A DNA stretch of 64,000 nucleotides from positions 13,889 through 77,888 of the forward strand of contig CAXSEF010000006.1 in the NCBI GenBank assembly GCA_964236535.1, read 5' to 3'. This DNA is from CAXSEF01 sp964236535. GTDB taxonomy: Bacteria > Pseudomonadota > Alphaproteobacteria > Acetobacterales > Acetobacteraceae. Below, one piece after another: positions 33,117 to 42,771 of this stretch (position 1 is the first letter of the stretch; the number at the start of each line of letters is the position of its first letter). The notes below the pieces were generated by a model, which saw only the letters and a list, made by a program, of their open reading frames with translations, searched no databases and had not been told where the DNA came from. The translations under genes and the position numbers were made by a program.

Positions 33117-33964
33117 GGTTCGCGACGCTGCGTGTCGGCGGGGCCACGCGGGTTGCCGTGGTCGAGGATGGAGTGCCTGTGCGTCTGCTCGCGTCGGCGG
33201 CGGCTGACGTTGCCGCGCTGGCGGCTGACTCGGGGCTGGCATCGCAGGGCAGCAACGACCCGATCCCCTCAGATGCGGTGTTGCTTGCGCCGATCCCCCG
33301 CCCGCGGCGCAACCTGTTCTGCGTCGGCAAGAACTACCACGAACACGCCGCAGAGTTCGCCGGCTCCGGTTACGACTCCGGTGCCGCGGCGACAGAGCAG
33401 GACTGCCCGATCATCTTCTCCAAGGTGCCGGAGAGCGTGATCGCGGACGGCGCCACCATCCTGTTCGACCCTGCGGTGTCCGATGCGATTGACTACGAGG
33501 GCGAGCTCGCGGTCATCATCGGTAAGGGGGGACGCGGCATCAGCCGGGCTCGCGCGATGGAGCACGTCTGGGGCTATACGGTGGTGAACGACGTGACTGC
33601 GCGCGACGTGCAGGGTCGCATGAAGCAGTGGCACGTCGCCAAGTCGTTCGACACGTTCTGTCCGATGGGACCGTGGGCCGTCACCGCCGACGAGGTCGAC
33701 CTGACCGACACCCGTCTACGCACCTGGGTGAACGGCGAGCTCCGACAGAACGCCAACACCCGCGACCTGATCTTCGACGTGCCAACCATCATCGAGACGC
33801 TATCCGCGGGCGTCACGCTGTATCCGGGCGACATGATCGCCACCGGGACCCCGGTGGGCGTGGGCATCGGTTTCAAGCCGCCGCGGTTCCTCGCGACGGG
33901 TGATACGGTCGTCGTGGAGATCGCGGGGGTGGGGCGGCTGTCCAACCCGGTCGGGGTGATTTAG
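33113..33964 (+). CDS. Fumarylacetoacetate hydrolase-family protein
   Basis: A 283-residue FAH-fold enzyme with the metal triad E129, E131 (DYEGELAVIIG) and D160 (VVNDVTARD) and the GKNYHEHA and GTPVGVGIGF segments. Members hydrolyse beta-diketone C-C bonds, hydrate 2-hydroxydienoates or decarboxylate, all late steps of meta-cleavage. ATG 33113 is fixed by the ATGA overlap with the monooxygenase gene. Last gene of the plus-strand operon. Confidence 0.92.
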   Translation: MRFATLRVGGATRVAVVEDGVPVRLLASAAADVAALAADSGLASQGSNDPIPSDAVLLAPIPRPRRNLFCVGKNYHEHAAEFAGSGYDSGAAATEQDCPIIFSKVPESVIADGATILFDPAVSDAIDYEGELAVIIGKGGRGISRARAMEHVWGYTVVNDVTARDVQGRMKQWHVAKSFDTFCPMGPWAVTADEVDLTDTRLRTWVNGELRQNANTRDLIFDVPTIIETLSAGVTLYPGDMIATGTPVGVGIGFKPPRFLATGDTVVVEIAGVGRLSNPVGVI

Positions 33965-34064
33965 AGGATCCGGCGGGCGGGCCGGTTACCACGGTGCTGA
34001 CCGCAAGCGCGGCGTCAGGCGAACTCTGATCCTGGACATAAAGGATCGCCTGCTGCCGCTGTAA

Positions 34065-34277
34065 CTCACCGCGGCTTGTGCCGGCGGCCACACCGAAGTC
34101 GGGCAGCTTGCCGAGGCGGTGCAGGAGATTACGGCCGAGGGCGTGTACCTGGCGTTTGTGGATGGGAGCTGCACCGGCGAGCATGCCGCGAAGGCAACTC
34201 CGGCGCACGACCTCGAACAGGAGGTTGTGAAGCAGCATGATGCCAAACTGCCGCAGGTCCATAGCGGCTTCAGGTGA
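34065..34277 (+). pseudogene. IS5-family transposase fragment
   Basis: In the 320-bp spacer after the FAH gene, a 70-codon frame between stops reads like the C-terminal part of an IS5-family transposase: TEVGQLAEAVQEIT, VYLAFVDGSCTGEHA and LEVVKQHDAK parallel the GQLAEAVQ, VAFVDQGYTGE and LEVVKLPEAK blocks of intact elements. The start, the upstream catalytic part and the end are missing, so it is a relic. It marks an old insertion at the boundary between the plus-strand operon and module B. Confidence 0.6.
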
Positions 34278-34284
34278 GCTTCAC

Positions 34285-35124
34285 CTAATATAGATGGTGT
34301 TTCTCTGGAAACTGCCTTTGCCTGACCGAGGCGGCGTAGGACCCGACCGCACGATCAATCCGCTCGGCCAAGTTATCGAAACGCTTCACGAACCATGCGT
34401 TGCGCTCGAACATGCCCAGCATGTCGTCGACCACCAGTACTTGGCCGTCGCACTGGTCGGACGCTCCGATACCAATGGTCGGACACTTCACCGCTTCGGT
34501 GATCGACAGCGCCAGTGGCTCGACAACGGCCTCAACGACGATAGCGAATGCCCCTGCCTGTGCGACCGCAACTGCATCGCCAAGGATATCGGAATATTCC
34601 TCGTTGCCCCGCCCACGTGCCGTGTAGCCACCCAGTACATGCACGGACTGGGGCGTCAGGCCGATATGCGCCATCACCGGAATGCCGCGAGCGCACAGAT
34701 AGGCGATAGTCGATGCCATCGCTTCTCCACCCTCGAGCTTTACGGCGCCTGCACCTGTCTCCCGCATGACACGGGAGGCGGATCGGAATGCTCTCTCGGG
34801 TCCGTCCTCGTAGCTGCCAAACGGCATGTCCACAACGATCAGCGCGCGCCGTGATCCCCGCACGACTGCAGCGCCATGGGCGATCATCATGTCCAGCGTG
34901 ACTGCAAGCGTGCTCGGGAGCCCGTAGATTGTCTGGGCGAGGCTGTCACCGACGAGCAGGACATCGCAATGTGGATCAAGCAGCTCGGCCATCCGAGCCG
35001 TATAAGCTGTCAGCATGACGATCGGCTCGCCGCGTTTACGCTCTGCAATCGCACTTGCGGTCATGCGACGGACCGGCTCGGGTGATTCTGATTGGGCAGG
35101 GCTTAAAGTAGATCTTGTCGACAT
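34285..35124 (-). CDS. panB: Ketopantoate hydroxymethyltransferase (PanB) homologue
   Basis: A 279-residue TIM-barrel protein with the PanB landmarks: MLTAYTARMAELLD, LLVGDSLAQTIYG, VKLEGGEAMA, AHIGLTPQSVHVLGGY and GIGASDQCDGQVLV. PanB transfers a hydroxymethyl group from methylenetetrahydrofolate to ketoisovalerate in pantothenate synthesis. No panC is adjacent; it sits at the end of module B of a catabolic cluster, so it could be a second, repurposed copy acting on a pathway 2-oxo acid. ATG at 35124 is preferred; a longer start at 35172 is possible. Family certain, role here inferred. Confidence 0.88.
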   Translation of the reverse strand: MSTRSTLSPAQSESPEPVRRMTASAIAERKRGEPIVMLTAYTARMAELLDPHCDVLLVGDSLAQTIYGLPSTLAVTLDMMIAHGAAVVRGSRRALIVVDMPFGSYEDGPERAFRSASRVMRETGAGAVKLEGGEAMASTIAYLCARGIPVMAHIGLTPQSVHVLGGYTARGRGNEEYSDILGDAVAVAQAGAFAIVVEAVVEPLALSITEAVKCPTIGIGASDQCDGQVLVVDDMLGMFERNAWFVKRFDNLAERIDRAVGSYAASVRQRQFPEKHHLY

Positions 35125-35507
35125 GAAGCGACTCTGATCGCGAGCCGCGACCCTGTCCAGCGAACGTCCCAAGTCGCTTGAGTTATTTCGTTCCTCCGTT
35201 CAGCCGGTGGGTCATGCAGCGGTTCTTCGGCTGGGTGACCCGCTTTCGTCACTAGATTAGCAACCACGATCGCTTCCCCAAAACCCTGGCCGACCGGCAG
35301 CGTATTGCCTTTGTCTGTCATGCTCGGCGAGGCCGTGCGACTGAGCCCAGGTCCATGACAGCCTGCAGCCAGGCGCCACGGGAGCAACTCCAGAGGTTCT
35401 GTCCCGGGCTCCCCTCAGGGCTCAGCCTTGAGACGGCACATACCCAGGTGACGAGATCAAAGAGCCGCTGGTCCTTTTCGGGTCCGGGCAAAGCGCGACC
35501 TTGCTTT
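35125..35507. other. Gene-free spacer between panB and the module B FeS gene
   Basis: No supportable gene in 383 bases. The part near 35380-35500 carries GC-rich REP-like words (CCGGGCTCCCCTCAGGGCTC, GGGTCCGGGCAAAGC). The panB promoter presumably lies here. Confidence 0.4.
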
Positions 35508-36056
35508 TCACGTCCCTTGCCGCATCACCGCAGCCGCCTGCATAGCGGCGTCGATGATGTGCTGGTAGCCGGTGCAGCGGCACAGATTGCCCGAGATCGC
35601 CAGGCGCACCTCGGTCCGTGTCGGGTCCGGCACCTCGGCGAGGAAGTTCTTCAGCACCATCAGCATGCCGGCAGTACAGAAGCCGCATTGCAGTGCGTGG
35701 CAGCGTTGAAAGGCCTCCTGCAGCGGGTGGAGCGTGCCGTGGCTCAGCGCCTCGACGGGCTTGTAAACCCCGGCCAGCGATTGCGTGGTGATCTGCTGCA
35801 CCGGACGCACCTGCTGCTGCGACATCTGCTCGATCGTGCCGACCTGGGCTCCGTCCACCTGGCAGGCCAGTACGTTGCACGACTTCACCACCCGGCCGTC
35901 CAGCTCCACCGCGCAGCAGCCGCAACGGGCCTCGTGGCAGCCGGCGTGGGTGCCGGTCAGCCCGGCCACGTCGCGGATGAAGTCCAGCAGCAGCATGCGC
36001 TCGTCGATCTCGCCATGTACCGGCCGTCCGTTGACCTCGATCGTGACCCTGTGCAT
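35508..36056 (-). CDS. Molybdenum hydroxylase iron-sulfur subunit, module B
   Basis: A 182-residue paralogue of the module A subunit with the same [2Fe-2S] ligands: C40, C45, C48, C60 and C124, C127, C159, C161. It shares the TTQSLAGVYKPVEAL insertion with module A, showing that the two hydroxylases arose by duplication. Unlike module A, a 192-bp spacer with REP-like words separates it from the FAD subunit gene. Confidence 0.94.
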   Translation of the reverse strand: MHRVTIEVNGRPVHGEIDERMLLLDFIRDVAGLTGTHAGCHEARCGCCAVELDGRVVKSCNVLACQVDGAQVGTIEQMSQQQVRPVQQITTQSLAGVYKPVEALSHGTLHPLQEAFQRCHALQCGFCTAGMLMVLKNFLAEVPDPTRTEVRLAISGNLCRCTGYQHIIDAAMQAAAVMRQGT

Positions 36057-36248
36057 CTGTCGGTCTGCCTGTGTCGGAGGAGGAAGGTCAGAGTCCTGCC
36101 CGGACGCCTCGGCGGCCGGGCCTGCGGACCCGGACGGGTCTGCCGGCGCAGCTCCGGGCGTGATGGTGCCGAGTACGGGGCACGCTCGTGCGCCGCAGCC
36201 GCCGTCCTGCAGGGTTGGGCGGGGCTCTGCGGGCCGGCCTTGCTCTCG

Positions 36249-37106
36249 TCAAGCGGCGGCTTCGAACGCACGTGTGACCGCGCGCAACGTCAGCGTCTTG
36301 ACCAGCTCCGCCTGGTACTGCCGCAGCCGGCCATTCCGCTGCTCCGCGGGCAGGATTTCACGCGACACTTGGTCCGCCAGCGCGTCGAGCCCTGAGTCGC
36401 CTTGGCGCCGACCGAGCAAGCCGGAGGCCGCGTGCGCCAGCATCGGCGCCTTGCCTACTGCGCCGATTGTCAGCCGGGCGGCGCGCGCGACGCCATCCTC
36501 GACGCAGAGCGCGCACACCACGATGAGGATCGCTGCCTCGAAAGCGCGGTAGCGGAACTTCTCCAGCGCAACGCCGGTGTAGGCAGCCTGTGGCGGCAGC
36601 ACGATCCGGGTCAGCAACTCGCACGGGCGCAGACAGGTGCCGCCGCCGGCCAGGAAGAACTCCGCGGCGGGCACGAGCCGCATGCCGTCGCTTGAGGCAA
36701 GCTGCAGCAAGGCGCCGCTGCCCACCAGCAGCGCCGGCACGTCATAGCGGGGCTCGGCTTGACATGTTGCGCCGCCGACAGTGCCGATGTTGCGCACGGA
36801 GCGATCGGCGAGGTCGCCCGCCGCCCGGCACAACTCGGCGTGCCAGCCGCCGAGCCCTGCCTGCGTCAGCTCGGCATAGGTGGTGGCGGCGCCGATCGAC
36901 AGCGTGCCGCCCGCGCCGTAGTGAATGCCGCGCAGCTCCGACAGGTGGCGGATCGAGACGACCTGCGACGGCAAGGTGCTGCGGTCCTTCAGTGCAAGGT
37001 TGAGGCTCTGCCCGCCGGCGAGCACCCGTGCCTCCCGACCATGCTCGGCCAGGATGGCGAGCACGTCGGCGACGTCACGCGGGGCTGCGAAGCTGAACGG
37101 CCTCAC
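36249..37106 (-). CDS. Molybdenum hydroxylase FAD subunit, module B
   Basis: A 285-residue CoxM-type subunit: VLAGGQSLNLALKD and RNIGTVGGATCQAEPRYDVPALL are the FAD-binding loops. GTG at 37106 overlaps the large-subunit stop (GTGA), as in module A. The C-terminal domain is complete (ILPAEQRNGRLRQYQAELV). Confidence 0.93.
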   Translation of the reverse strand: MRPFSFAAPRDVADVLAILAEHGREARVLAGGQSLNLALKDRSTLPSQVVSIRHLSELRGIHYGAGGTLSIGAATTYAELTQAGLGGWHAELCRAAGDLADRSVRNIGTVGGATCQAEPRYDVPALLVGSGALLQLASSDGMRLVPAAEFFLAGGGTCLRPCELLTRIVLPPQAAYTGVALEKFRYRAFEAAILIVVCALCVEDGVARAARLTIGAVGKAPMLAHAASGLLGRRQGDSGLDALADQVSREILPAEQRNGRLRQYQAELVKTLTLRAVTRAFEAAA

Positions 37107-39604
37107 AGGCGCAGCTCGTCGTCCGGGCTGGTGGGCTTCGGCCATGAAGCGTACTCGCGCGGGCCGGCGAAGTCAGGCATGTCGTCCGGGTAGCGGAACA
37201 TTCCGACGCCCTGGCGCTGCTTCTCGCGCAGCGCCAGCAGCACGCGATCCGGGGTCATCGGCAGCACGGTGAAGCGTACCCCGGTGGCGTCGGCGAGCGC
37301 GTTGCCGATCGCGGCCGGCACCGGCCCGACGCTACTCTCGCCGGCGCCCTTCATGCCACCCGGGATCGCGGTGGACGGTGCGGGGATCTCGAAGGTGTGG
37401 GCCAGTTCGGGCATGTCGGCGGCCTGTGGCGCGCGGTAGTCGGCGAACGAGGCGTTCAGCATGTGGCCCTGGTCGTCGTAGACGTACTCCTCGCCGAGCG
37501 CCATGCCGAGGCCGAGCAGGAAGCCTCCATGATGCTGGCCCTCGACGATCAGCGGGTTGATCACCGTGCCGCTGTCATGGACCATCACGTAGTCGAGCAG
37601 GGTGATCTGCCCGGTCGAGGGGTCGACCCTGACATGGGCAGCGTGCGCCGCGCCGCCGTAGGTGACGGTCAGGTTGCCGGTGCCGTCCGGCGCCTGGCGT
37701 TCGGTCCTGGTGTCATAGGTCGCGCTCGCTTCCAGGCTCGGTTCGAAGTCCGGAGGCAACTGGTGGGTGTGATAGGCGGCGATGCCGGCGAGCGTCTCGA
37801 AATACAGGCCGGTGCCGGCCATGCCGCGGACGAACACCTTGTCGCCGCCGGTGTCGAGGTCGGCAGGGTCGGCCTCCAGCACGTGGGCGGCGATGGCGAC
37901 CAGCTTCTCGCGCAGCCGGCCCGAGGCCATGTGGCACGCCGTGCCGAGCACCGCGGCGGCGCGGCTTGCGTAGGTGCCGAGGCCGAACGGCGCGGTCATG
38001 GTGTCGGGCGGCGCCAGCTTGATCTTCTCGAAGCCCACGCCGAGCACGTCGGCCACGATCTGCGCCAGCATCGTGGCATGGCCCTGTCCGTGCGAAACGT
38101 CGGACGAGAAGATCGTTACCGTGCCGTCGGTCTCGAGCCGCAGCCGGATCGCCGACTGATCGGTGTCGAACGAGGGCAGGCGGCAGCTGGTGTACTTCAT
38201 CGACACGCAAAGCCCGACCCCTTCGTTGGGCACCGGGGCGGCGCGCTTGGCCTGCCAACCGACCACCTCCGCGGCCTTCTGCAGGCACTCGTGGATCGAG
38301 GTGCTGTCGACCTCCTGGCCCATCGGCGTGCGCATCGGGCACATCGACGACTTGATCACGTTGCGCAGGCGCATCTCAAGCGGGTCGAGGCCAAGCTGCG
38401 CGCAGGCGATGTCGACCAGCTGCTCCTTGGCCCACTTCACCTGCGGCATGCCGAAGCCGCGAAGCGCGCCGCCAGGGGCTAGGTTGGTGTGGACGATGTC
38501 GGCGTCGATCTGCACGTTGGGGATCACGTAGGGCAGGATGCCGACGTTGCCGCCGAGCTTGACCACCTGGTTGCCCCAGAAGCTCATCGCACCGCAGTCC
38601 TGGATGACGTAGCTGCGGTAGCCGGTGATGGTGCCGTCGCGCCTGAGGAACAGCTCGGCGTAATGCACCTGGGGGTTGCGCGTGGTGCCGGCGCGGAAGA
38701 TCTCGCCGCGCCCGAGCACCAGGTGCACCGGGCGGCCGAGCCGCATCGAGAACAGCGAGGCGATCACGTCGTGCGGGAACACCTGCAGCTTGGCGCCGAA
38801 CCCGGCGCCGACCTGCGGCGCCACCACGCGGACCCTGTTCTTGGCGATCTGCAGCGCGTCCGCCAGGCCGTCGCGCAGCAGGAACACGCTCTGCGTCGAG
38901 GCGTGCAGCGTCAGGGTGCCGGTGAATGCGTCGTAGTCGGCGACGCAGCCGTGCGGGTCGAGTGCGGCACCGGACTGCCGGTTGGTCGCGAAGCGCTGCC
39001 GCACCACGAGGTCGGCGTCCTGCTCGGCCTGCTCGATGTCGCCGACGCGCACCCGCCAGCGGTCGAAGATGTTGCCGTCGCCGTACTCGTAGCTGATGTC
39101 CTCGTGCAGCAGCGGCGCGCCGGGCAGGATCGCCTTCTCGACGTCGACCAGCACCTCGAGCGGGGTGTAGCTGACCTTTATCGCCTCCAGTGCGTCCATC
39201 GCCTGGTAGCGGGTATCGGCGACCACCGCCGCGATCTCCTGCCCCTCGTACAGCACCCGATCCACCGCGAAGGGCAGGTGGTCGGCGACCAGCAGGTCCT
39301 GCGTCATGTCGCCCCACGGCTTGACCACACCCACCAGGTCGCGCCCGCACAGCACCGCGCGCACCCCTGGCATCAGCCGTGCCGCCTCGAGGTCGAGCGT
39401 GATGTCGGCATGGGCGTGGCTGCTGCGCAGGATTTTGGCATACAGCATGCCGGACAGCCGGACGTCGTCGATGTAGCGGCTGGTCCCGGTCATCAGCGGC
39501 ACATCCTCGACGCGCGGTCGCGGGGTGCCGATCTCGCCACCCGGCCGGCCGCCGAACGGCCGCATGCCGGTTGCGCCGGTGGGCGTGTCCGCACCCGGGG
39601 TCAT
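37103..39604 (-). CDS. Molybdenum hydroxylase large subunit, module B
   Basis: An 833-residue paralogue of the module A large subunit, with GTSRYIDDVRLSGMLYAKI, the same unusual loop PGGALRGFG near residue 375 and catalytic Glu in GMKGAGESSVGP near residue 753. The N-terminus has an extra Gly/Pro-rich leader of about 25 residues. No MoxR or VWA gene accompanies this copy, so it probably shares those of module A. It should hydroxylate a related heterocycle or a later intermediate. Confidence 0.93.
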   Translation of the reverse strand: MTPGADTPTGATGMRPFGGRPGGEIGTPRPRVEDVPLMTGTSRYIDDVRLSGMLYAKILRSSHAHADITLDLEAARLMPGVRAVLCGRDLVGVVKPWGDMTQDLLVADHLPFAVDRVLYEGQEIAAVVADTRYQAMDALEAIKVSYTPLEVLVDVEKAILPGAPLLHEDISYEYGDGNIFDRWRVRVGDIEQAEQDADLVVRQRFATNRQSGAALDPHGCVADYDAFTGTLTLHASTQSVFLLRDGLADALQIAKNRVRVVAPQVGAGFGAKLQVFPHDVIASLFSMRLGRPVHLVLGRGEIFRAGTTRNPQVHYAELFLRRDGTITGYRSYVIQDCGAMSFWGNQVVKLGGNVGILPYVIPNVQIDADIVHTNLAPGGALRGFGMPQVKWAKEQLVDIACAQLGLDPLEMRLRNVIKSSMCPMRTPMGQEVDSTSIHECLQKAAEVVGWQAKRAAPVPNEGVGLCVSMKYTSCRLPSFDTDQSAIRLRLETDGTVTIFSSDVSHGQGHATMLAQIVADVLGVGFEKIKLAPPDTMTAPFGLGTYASRAAAVLGTACHMASGRLREKLVAIAAHVLEADPADLDTGGDKVFVRGMAGTGLYFETLAGIAAYHTHQLPPDFEPSLEASATYDTRTERQAPDGTGNLTVTYGGAAHAAHVRVDPSTGQITLLDYVMVHDSGTVINPLIVEGQHHGGFLLGLGMALGEEYVYDDQGHMLNASFADYRAPQAADMPELAHTFEIPAPSTAIPGGMKGAGESSVGPVPAAIGNALADATGVRFTVLPMTPDRVLLALREKQRQGVGMFRYPDDMPDFAGPREYASWPKPTSPDDELRL

Positions 39605-39794
39605 GCGCCAGCAGCTTCAAGCAAGGCAATGTCGCGCGTTGCCCGGGCCCACCAAAGGCCATCTTGGAGGCATGGACCCTTTGCAAACATTTCCGTCCAA
39701 AACAAGCGGCGTGACGGATTGGCCTCTGGCGGAGTTTCCCGGCTTGGCGGACGGGGGCAGAGCTTGTGGCCTTGCTGGCCGGGCCGGTCACGCC

Positions 39795-41192
39795 TCACAG
39801 CCGCGCGGCACTGGTGCGGCGCCGCAGCACCTGCGCGCGATAGAAGCCGCCCCGCTTGGTTCTGGGCACGACGTAGCGGTCGTAGGCGCAGACTGTGGCC
39901 ACGATCGCGAGCCAGGTGCCACCCGCCGCCCAGTTCTCGGTCAGCGCCGCGATCGTCATCATCGCGGTGAACAGCAGCACGAACAGCGCGATCGGCACAC
40001 CGAATTTCGCCTCCAGTGGGCGCTCCAGCGTGCGGCTGCGGTGCATCAGCAGGTAGAAGATCGAGATCACCAGATACAACGTCGCGCCGTACTCGGTCAG
40101 TGCGCCGATGACGAAGTCGATGTTGGTGACGTAGGCGCCCAGCAGCGCCACGACGGCCAGGAAGCAGATCGAGAACCACGGCACGGCGCGGCGCGAATAG
40201 GCGCCGAAGATGCGCGGCAGCGCGCCCTGCTGCGCGTAGAGCGCCAGCACCTTGCTTTCCGCCATGAAGTAGACGCTGAACGTGGTGTAGGTCGCGATCA
40301 GCATGCTAACGAGGCCGACGTAGAAGATGAAGCCGCCGCCGATCCGCAGCTTGATCGCCTCGACCGTCGGCACCGACATGGTGACCAGCACGCCCAGCGG
40401 CAGGCATGCCATCAGGCCGAATGCCAGCGGGATCTGCCGGATCCACAACTGCCACGACGCGGTCAGCAGGCCGATGTCGCGCGACTGCTCGAAATCCTTC
40501 CACTCGTCGACCAGGACCTGCTGCACCTCCATGACCGCCGCCATGATCGCCATCCACAGCGCCGCGACCCGGAACGGAGTCCAGAAGCTGATCGGCGTGG
40601 GCGACGCCCAATTCGCCCACCAGATATCGCGGTGCGACATCAGCAGCCAGATCGCGCCTGCGATGAACACGTCTCCGACCAGGGTGAGCACGACCAGGAT
40701 CGCCTGCACCTTGCCGGTGATCTGGTGGCCGAACAGGTTGAGCGCGAGCACGGGCAACACCACGACATACGGCCAGATGCCTTCCGGCACGCCGGGGATC
40801 AGCAGGTGCAGCAGGCCGCGCGCGACCACGACCTCGATCCACAGGAACACGCCGTAGACCGGCGCGTAGGCGACGAAGTAGGTGGTGCCGAGCGAGAACA
40901 GCCCGGCCTCGCGCCCGTACGACTGGATCGAGCCCGGCTCCGGCACCGCGGTGATCATCTCGCGGTACAGCCACCACACCAGGTTGATGATCAGCGCACC
41001 CTCACAGAACCCGATGAAGGTCCACTTGATGCCGTAGGTGCTGGCGATCAGCACGATCCAGGCCCACCCGCCGGTGAACAGCATCTCGCCGGTGCCGATC
41101 GCCGAGACATCGAACCAAGTCAACGCCTTTTCGTCGACCAGAGCGATGTCGTCACCGGCAAGGTCTAGGTCGAGATCCTTGTTCGCGCTCAT
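39795..41192 (-). CDS. APC-superfamily permease, module B
   Basis: A 465-residue permease with about twelve membrane helices, closely related to the module A permease (WFDVSAIGTGEMLFT, GSIQSYGREAGLFSLGTTYF, MAESKVLALYAQQGALPR). It heads module B, as its paralogue heads module A. The 190-bp spacer to the large-subunit gene carries a REP-like word (GGGGCAGAGCTTGTGG) where module A has the SCP2-like gene. Confidence 0.9.
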   Translation of the reverse strand: MSANKDLDLDLAGDDIALVDEKALTWFDVSAIGTGEMLFTGGWAWIVLIASTYGIKWTFIGFCEGALIINLVWWLYREMITAVPEPGSIQSYGREAGLFSLGTTYFVAYAPVYGVFLWIEVVVARGLLHLLIPGVPEGIWPYVVVLPVLALNLFGHQITGKVQAILVVLTLVGDVFIAGAIWLLMSHRDIWWANWASPTPISFWTPFRVAALWMAIMAAVMEVQQVLVDEWKDFEQSRDIGLLTASWQLWIRQIPLAFGLMACLPLGVLVTMSVPTVEAIKLRIGGGFIFYVGLVSMLIATYTTFSVYFMAESKVLALYAQQGALPRIFGAYSRRAVPWFSICFLAVVALLGAYVTNIDFVIGALTEYGATLYLVISIFYLLMHRSRTLERPLEAKFGVPIALFVLLFTAMMTIAALTENWAAGGTWLAIVATVCAYDRYVVPRTKRGGFYRAQVLRRRTSAARL

Positions 41193-41346
41193 GCAGGCTC
41201 CTTGCGGGATGCGCCAACGGGAAAGCGTGGTCGGGGCTGTGCCCCACGCCCACTAGGGCCAGTTCCCTGGACCAGTCCTGCCTCGAGGATCGCGCCAGGG
41301 CATTGGCGTTCGGCGGATTCCAGAGGCGGAGCCTCTGGACTCCTGT

Positions 41347-42771
41347 CTAGCGCTCGCTCACCGCGCGCAGGTTCTCGGGCGAGTAGAAATCGTCGTTCAG
41401 GCGGCGATCCTCCGACGGCGAGGTCTCGAGCTTAACATCCTTGCCGGTGCCGAGCAGGATCTGGTCGGCGAAGTAGCGCCCGTTCAGCAGGTCGTAGCTC
41501 GCGAACATGCCCGCGGTGGTGCAGGTGCTGGCCTCATAGTCCGGCCAGGTGAACGCCTCGCGGTAGTGCCAGAGATGGTTGTCGGTGTCGTAATCGTCGT
41601 AGGCAACCGCGTTCCAGCTATCCTCATCAAGGTACATCACCTTGCGCGGCGTGTTGTGCCGCACCCCGGTCTTCACGTCGCCCTCCAGCACCCAGACCCG
41701 GTGCAGCTCGTAGCGGCGCAGCTTGGGGTCAGGGTAGGTGTTGCCGATCAGGCTGAACGGCAATCTGAAATCCTGGAAGTCATTGTAAGGAACGTACAGC
41801 TCCTTCTTGCCAAGCAGCTTCCAGTCGAAGCGGTCCGGGCTGCCATAGAATATCTGGATCGCGTCATTTGGGTACATGTTCTCGGTCCCGATGATCGGCG
41901 CGTCGTAGGCATAGGTGGGCAGACGGCGCACCCGGCGCTGTCCAGTGAAGTAGTAGTACGACTCTGCGGCTTTATCGAAGTAGTAGCGCTGCACCAGAGC
42001 CTGTCCGGCCAACGCATTAGGCAGGTCATACGAGTAGAACGTCCCATTTTGCAGATTGCCAACTTGGCCGGGTTGCTGCACTCCCTGCTTAGCCCACGGA
42101 TAGTAGAACAGCTGGGTGTATTCCAGCATGATCGAGCCGCTGCCGCCGGGTGGCGGAGCGATGTAGGTCCGCGCGAGCTCCCAATTCGCGGCCAGGCCCT
42201 GGTAGCGGGTCTGGAAGTTCTCCATCGCCTCGATGCCGCTCTTGGGCAGGGGAAACGGCACCGAAGGCAACGCTGCCGTCTGCAGGGACCAGCCATCCTC
42301 GCCGACCTTGGCCTTGCCGACGTTGGCAAGCGTGTTGGACTGCACGAAGGCGGGCGCGCCGCAGTCGCGGTGCGTGAGATACACATCCATCTGGTAGCCG
42401 GGATGTGCCGTGAACATGGCGAGCTGGCCGGGCGACAGGCGGCCCGCATATTTCTGCGCGTTGGCCGCGGTAATCGTGAATTGCGGATGCTCGCCCTTGT
42501 ACTTCCAGAAATCGCCGCGGAACTGCCCGAAGCTCCAGCCCCCGGCGGGCGGCACCACGCCCTCGTACGCGGGGATCGAGCCATCCGAGTTGCCGGCCAC
42601 CTGCGCGCCGGCATAGGTGAGCGCGTGGCCTAGCTGGCTCGCATCGCCGGACTGCGCCTGTGCCGGCGGCGCATCGGCCGCCACCGCAAGGGCGACGAGC
42701 AGCACGAAGCCTGCCCCGGAGGTGAGGCTCCGTCGCGAAGCCGCGCGGCTGGTCGGGTCGATGTCGGGCAT
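41347..42771 (-). CDS. DUF1329 outer-envelope lipoprotein-like protein
   Basis: A 474-residue DUF1329 protein: export signal with SRRSLTSGAGFVLLVALAVAAD, then GHALTYAGAQVAGNSDGSIPAYEG and the family's RVWVLEGDVKTGVRHNTPRK and FYSPENLRAV end. DUF1329 proteins resemble LolB-like folds and occur with DUF1302, MMPL/RND and YCF48 proteins, here located 32 kb away. ATG at 42771 with GGAG eight bases upstream is chosen. AGAATACTGG just upstream (42782-42791) resembles the 10-mer before the RND and DUF1302 genes. Confidence 0.9.
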   Translation of the reverse strand: MPDIDPTSRAASRRSLTSGAGFVLLVALAVAADAPPAQAQSGDASQLGHALTYAGAQVAGNSDGSIPAYEGVVPPAGGWSFGQFRGDFWKYKGEHPQFTITAANAQKYAGRLSPGQLAMFTAHPGYQMDVYLTHRDCGAPAFVQSNTLANVGKAKVGEDGWSLQTAALPSVPFPLPKSGIEAMENFQTRYQGLAANWELARTYIAPPPGGSGSIMLEYTQLFYYPWAKQGVQQPGQVGNLQNGTFYSYDLPNALAGQALVQRYYFDKAAESYYYFTGQRRVRRLPTYAYDAPIIGTENMYPNDAIQIFYGSPDRFDWKLLGKKELYVPYNDFQDFRLPFSLIGNTYPDPKLRRYELHRVWVLEGDVKTGVRHNTPRKVMYLDEDSWNAVAYDDYDTDNHLWHYREAFTWPDYEASTCTTAGMFASYDLLNGRYFADQILLGTGKDVKLETSPSEDRRLNDDFYSPENLRAVSER

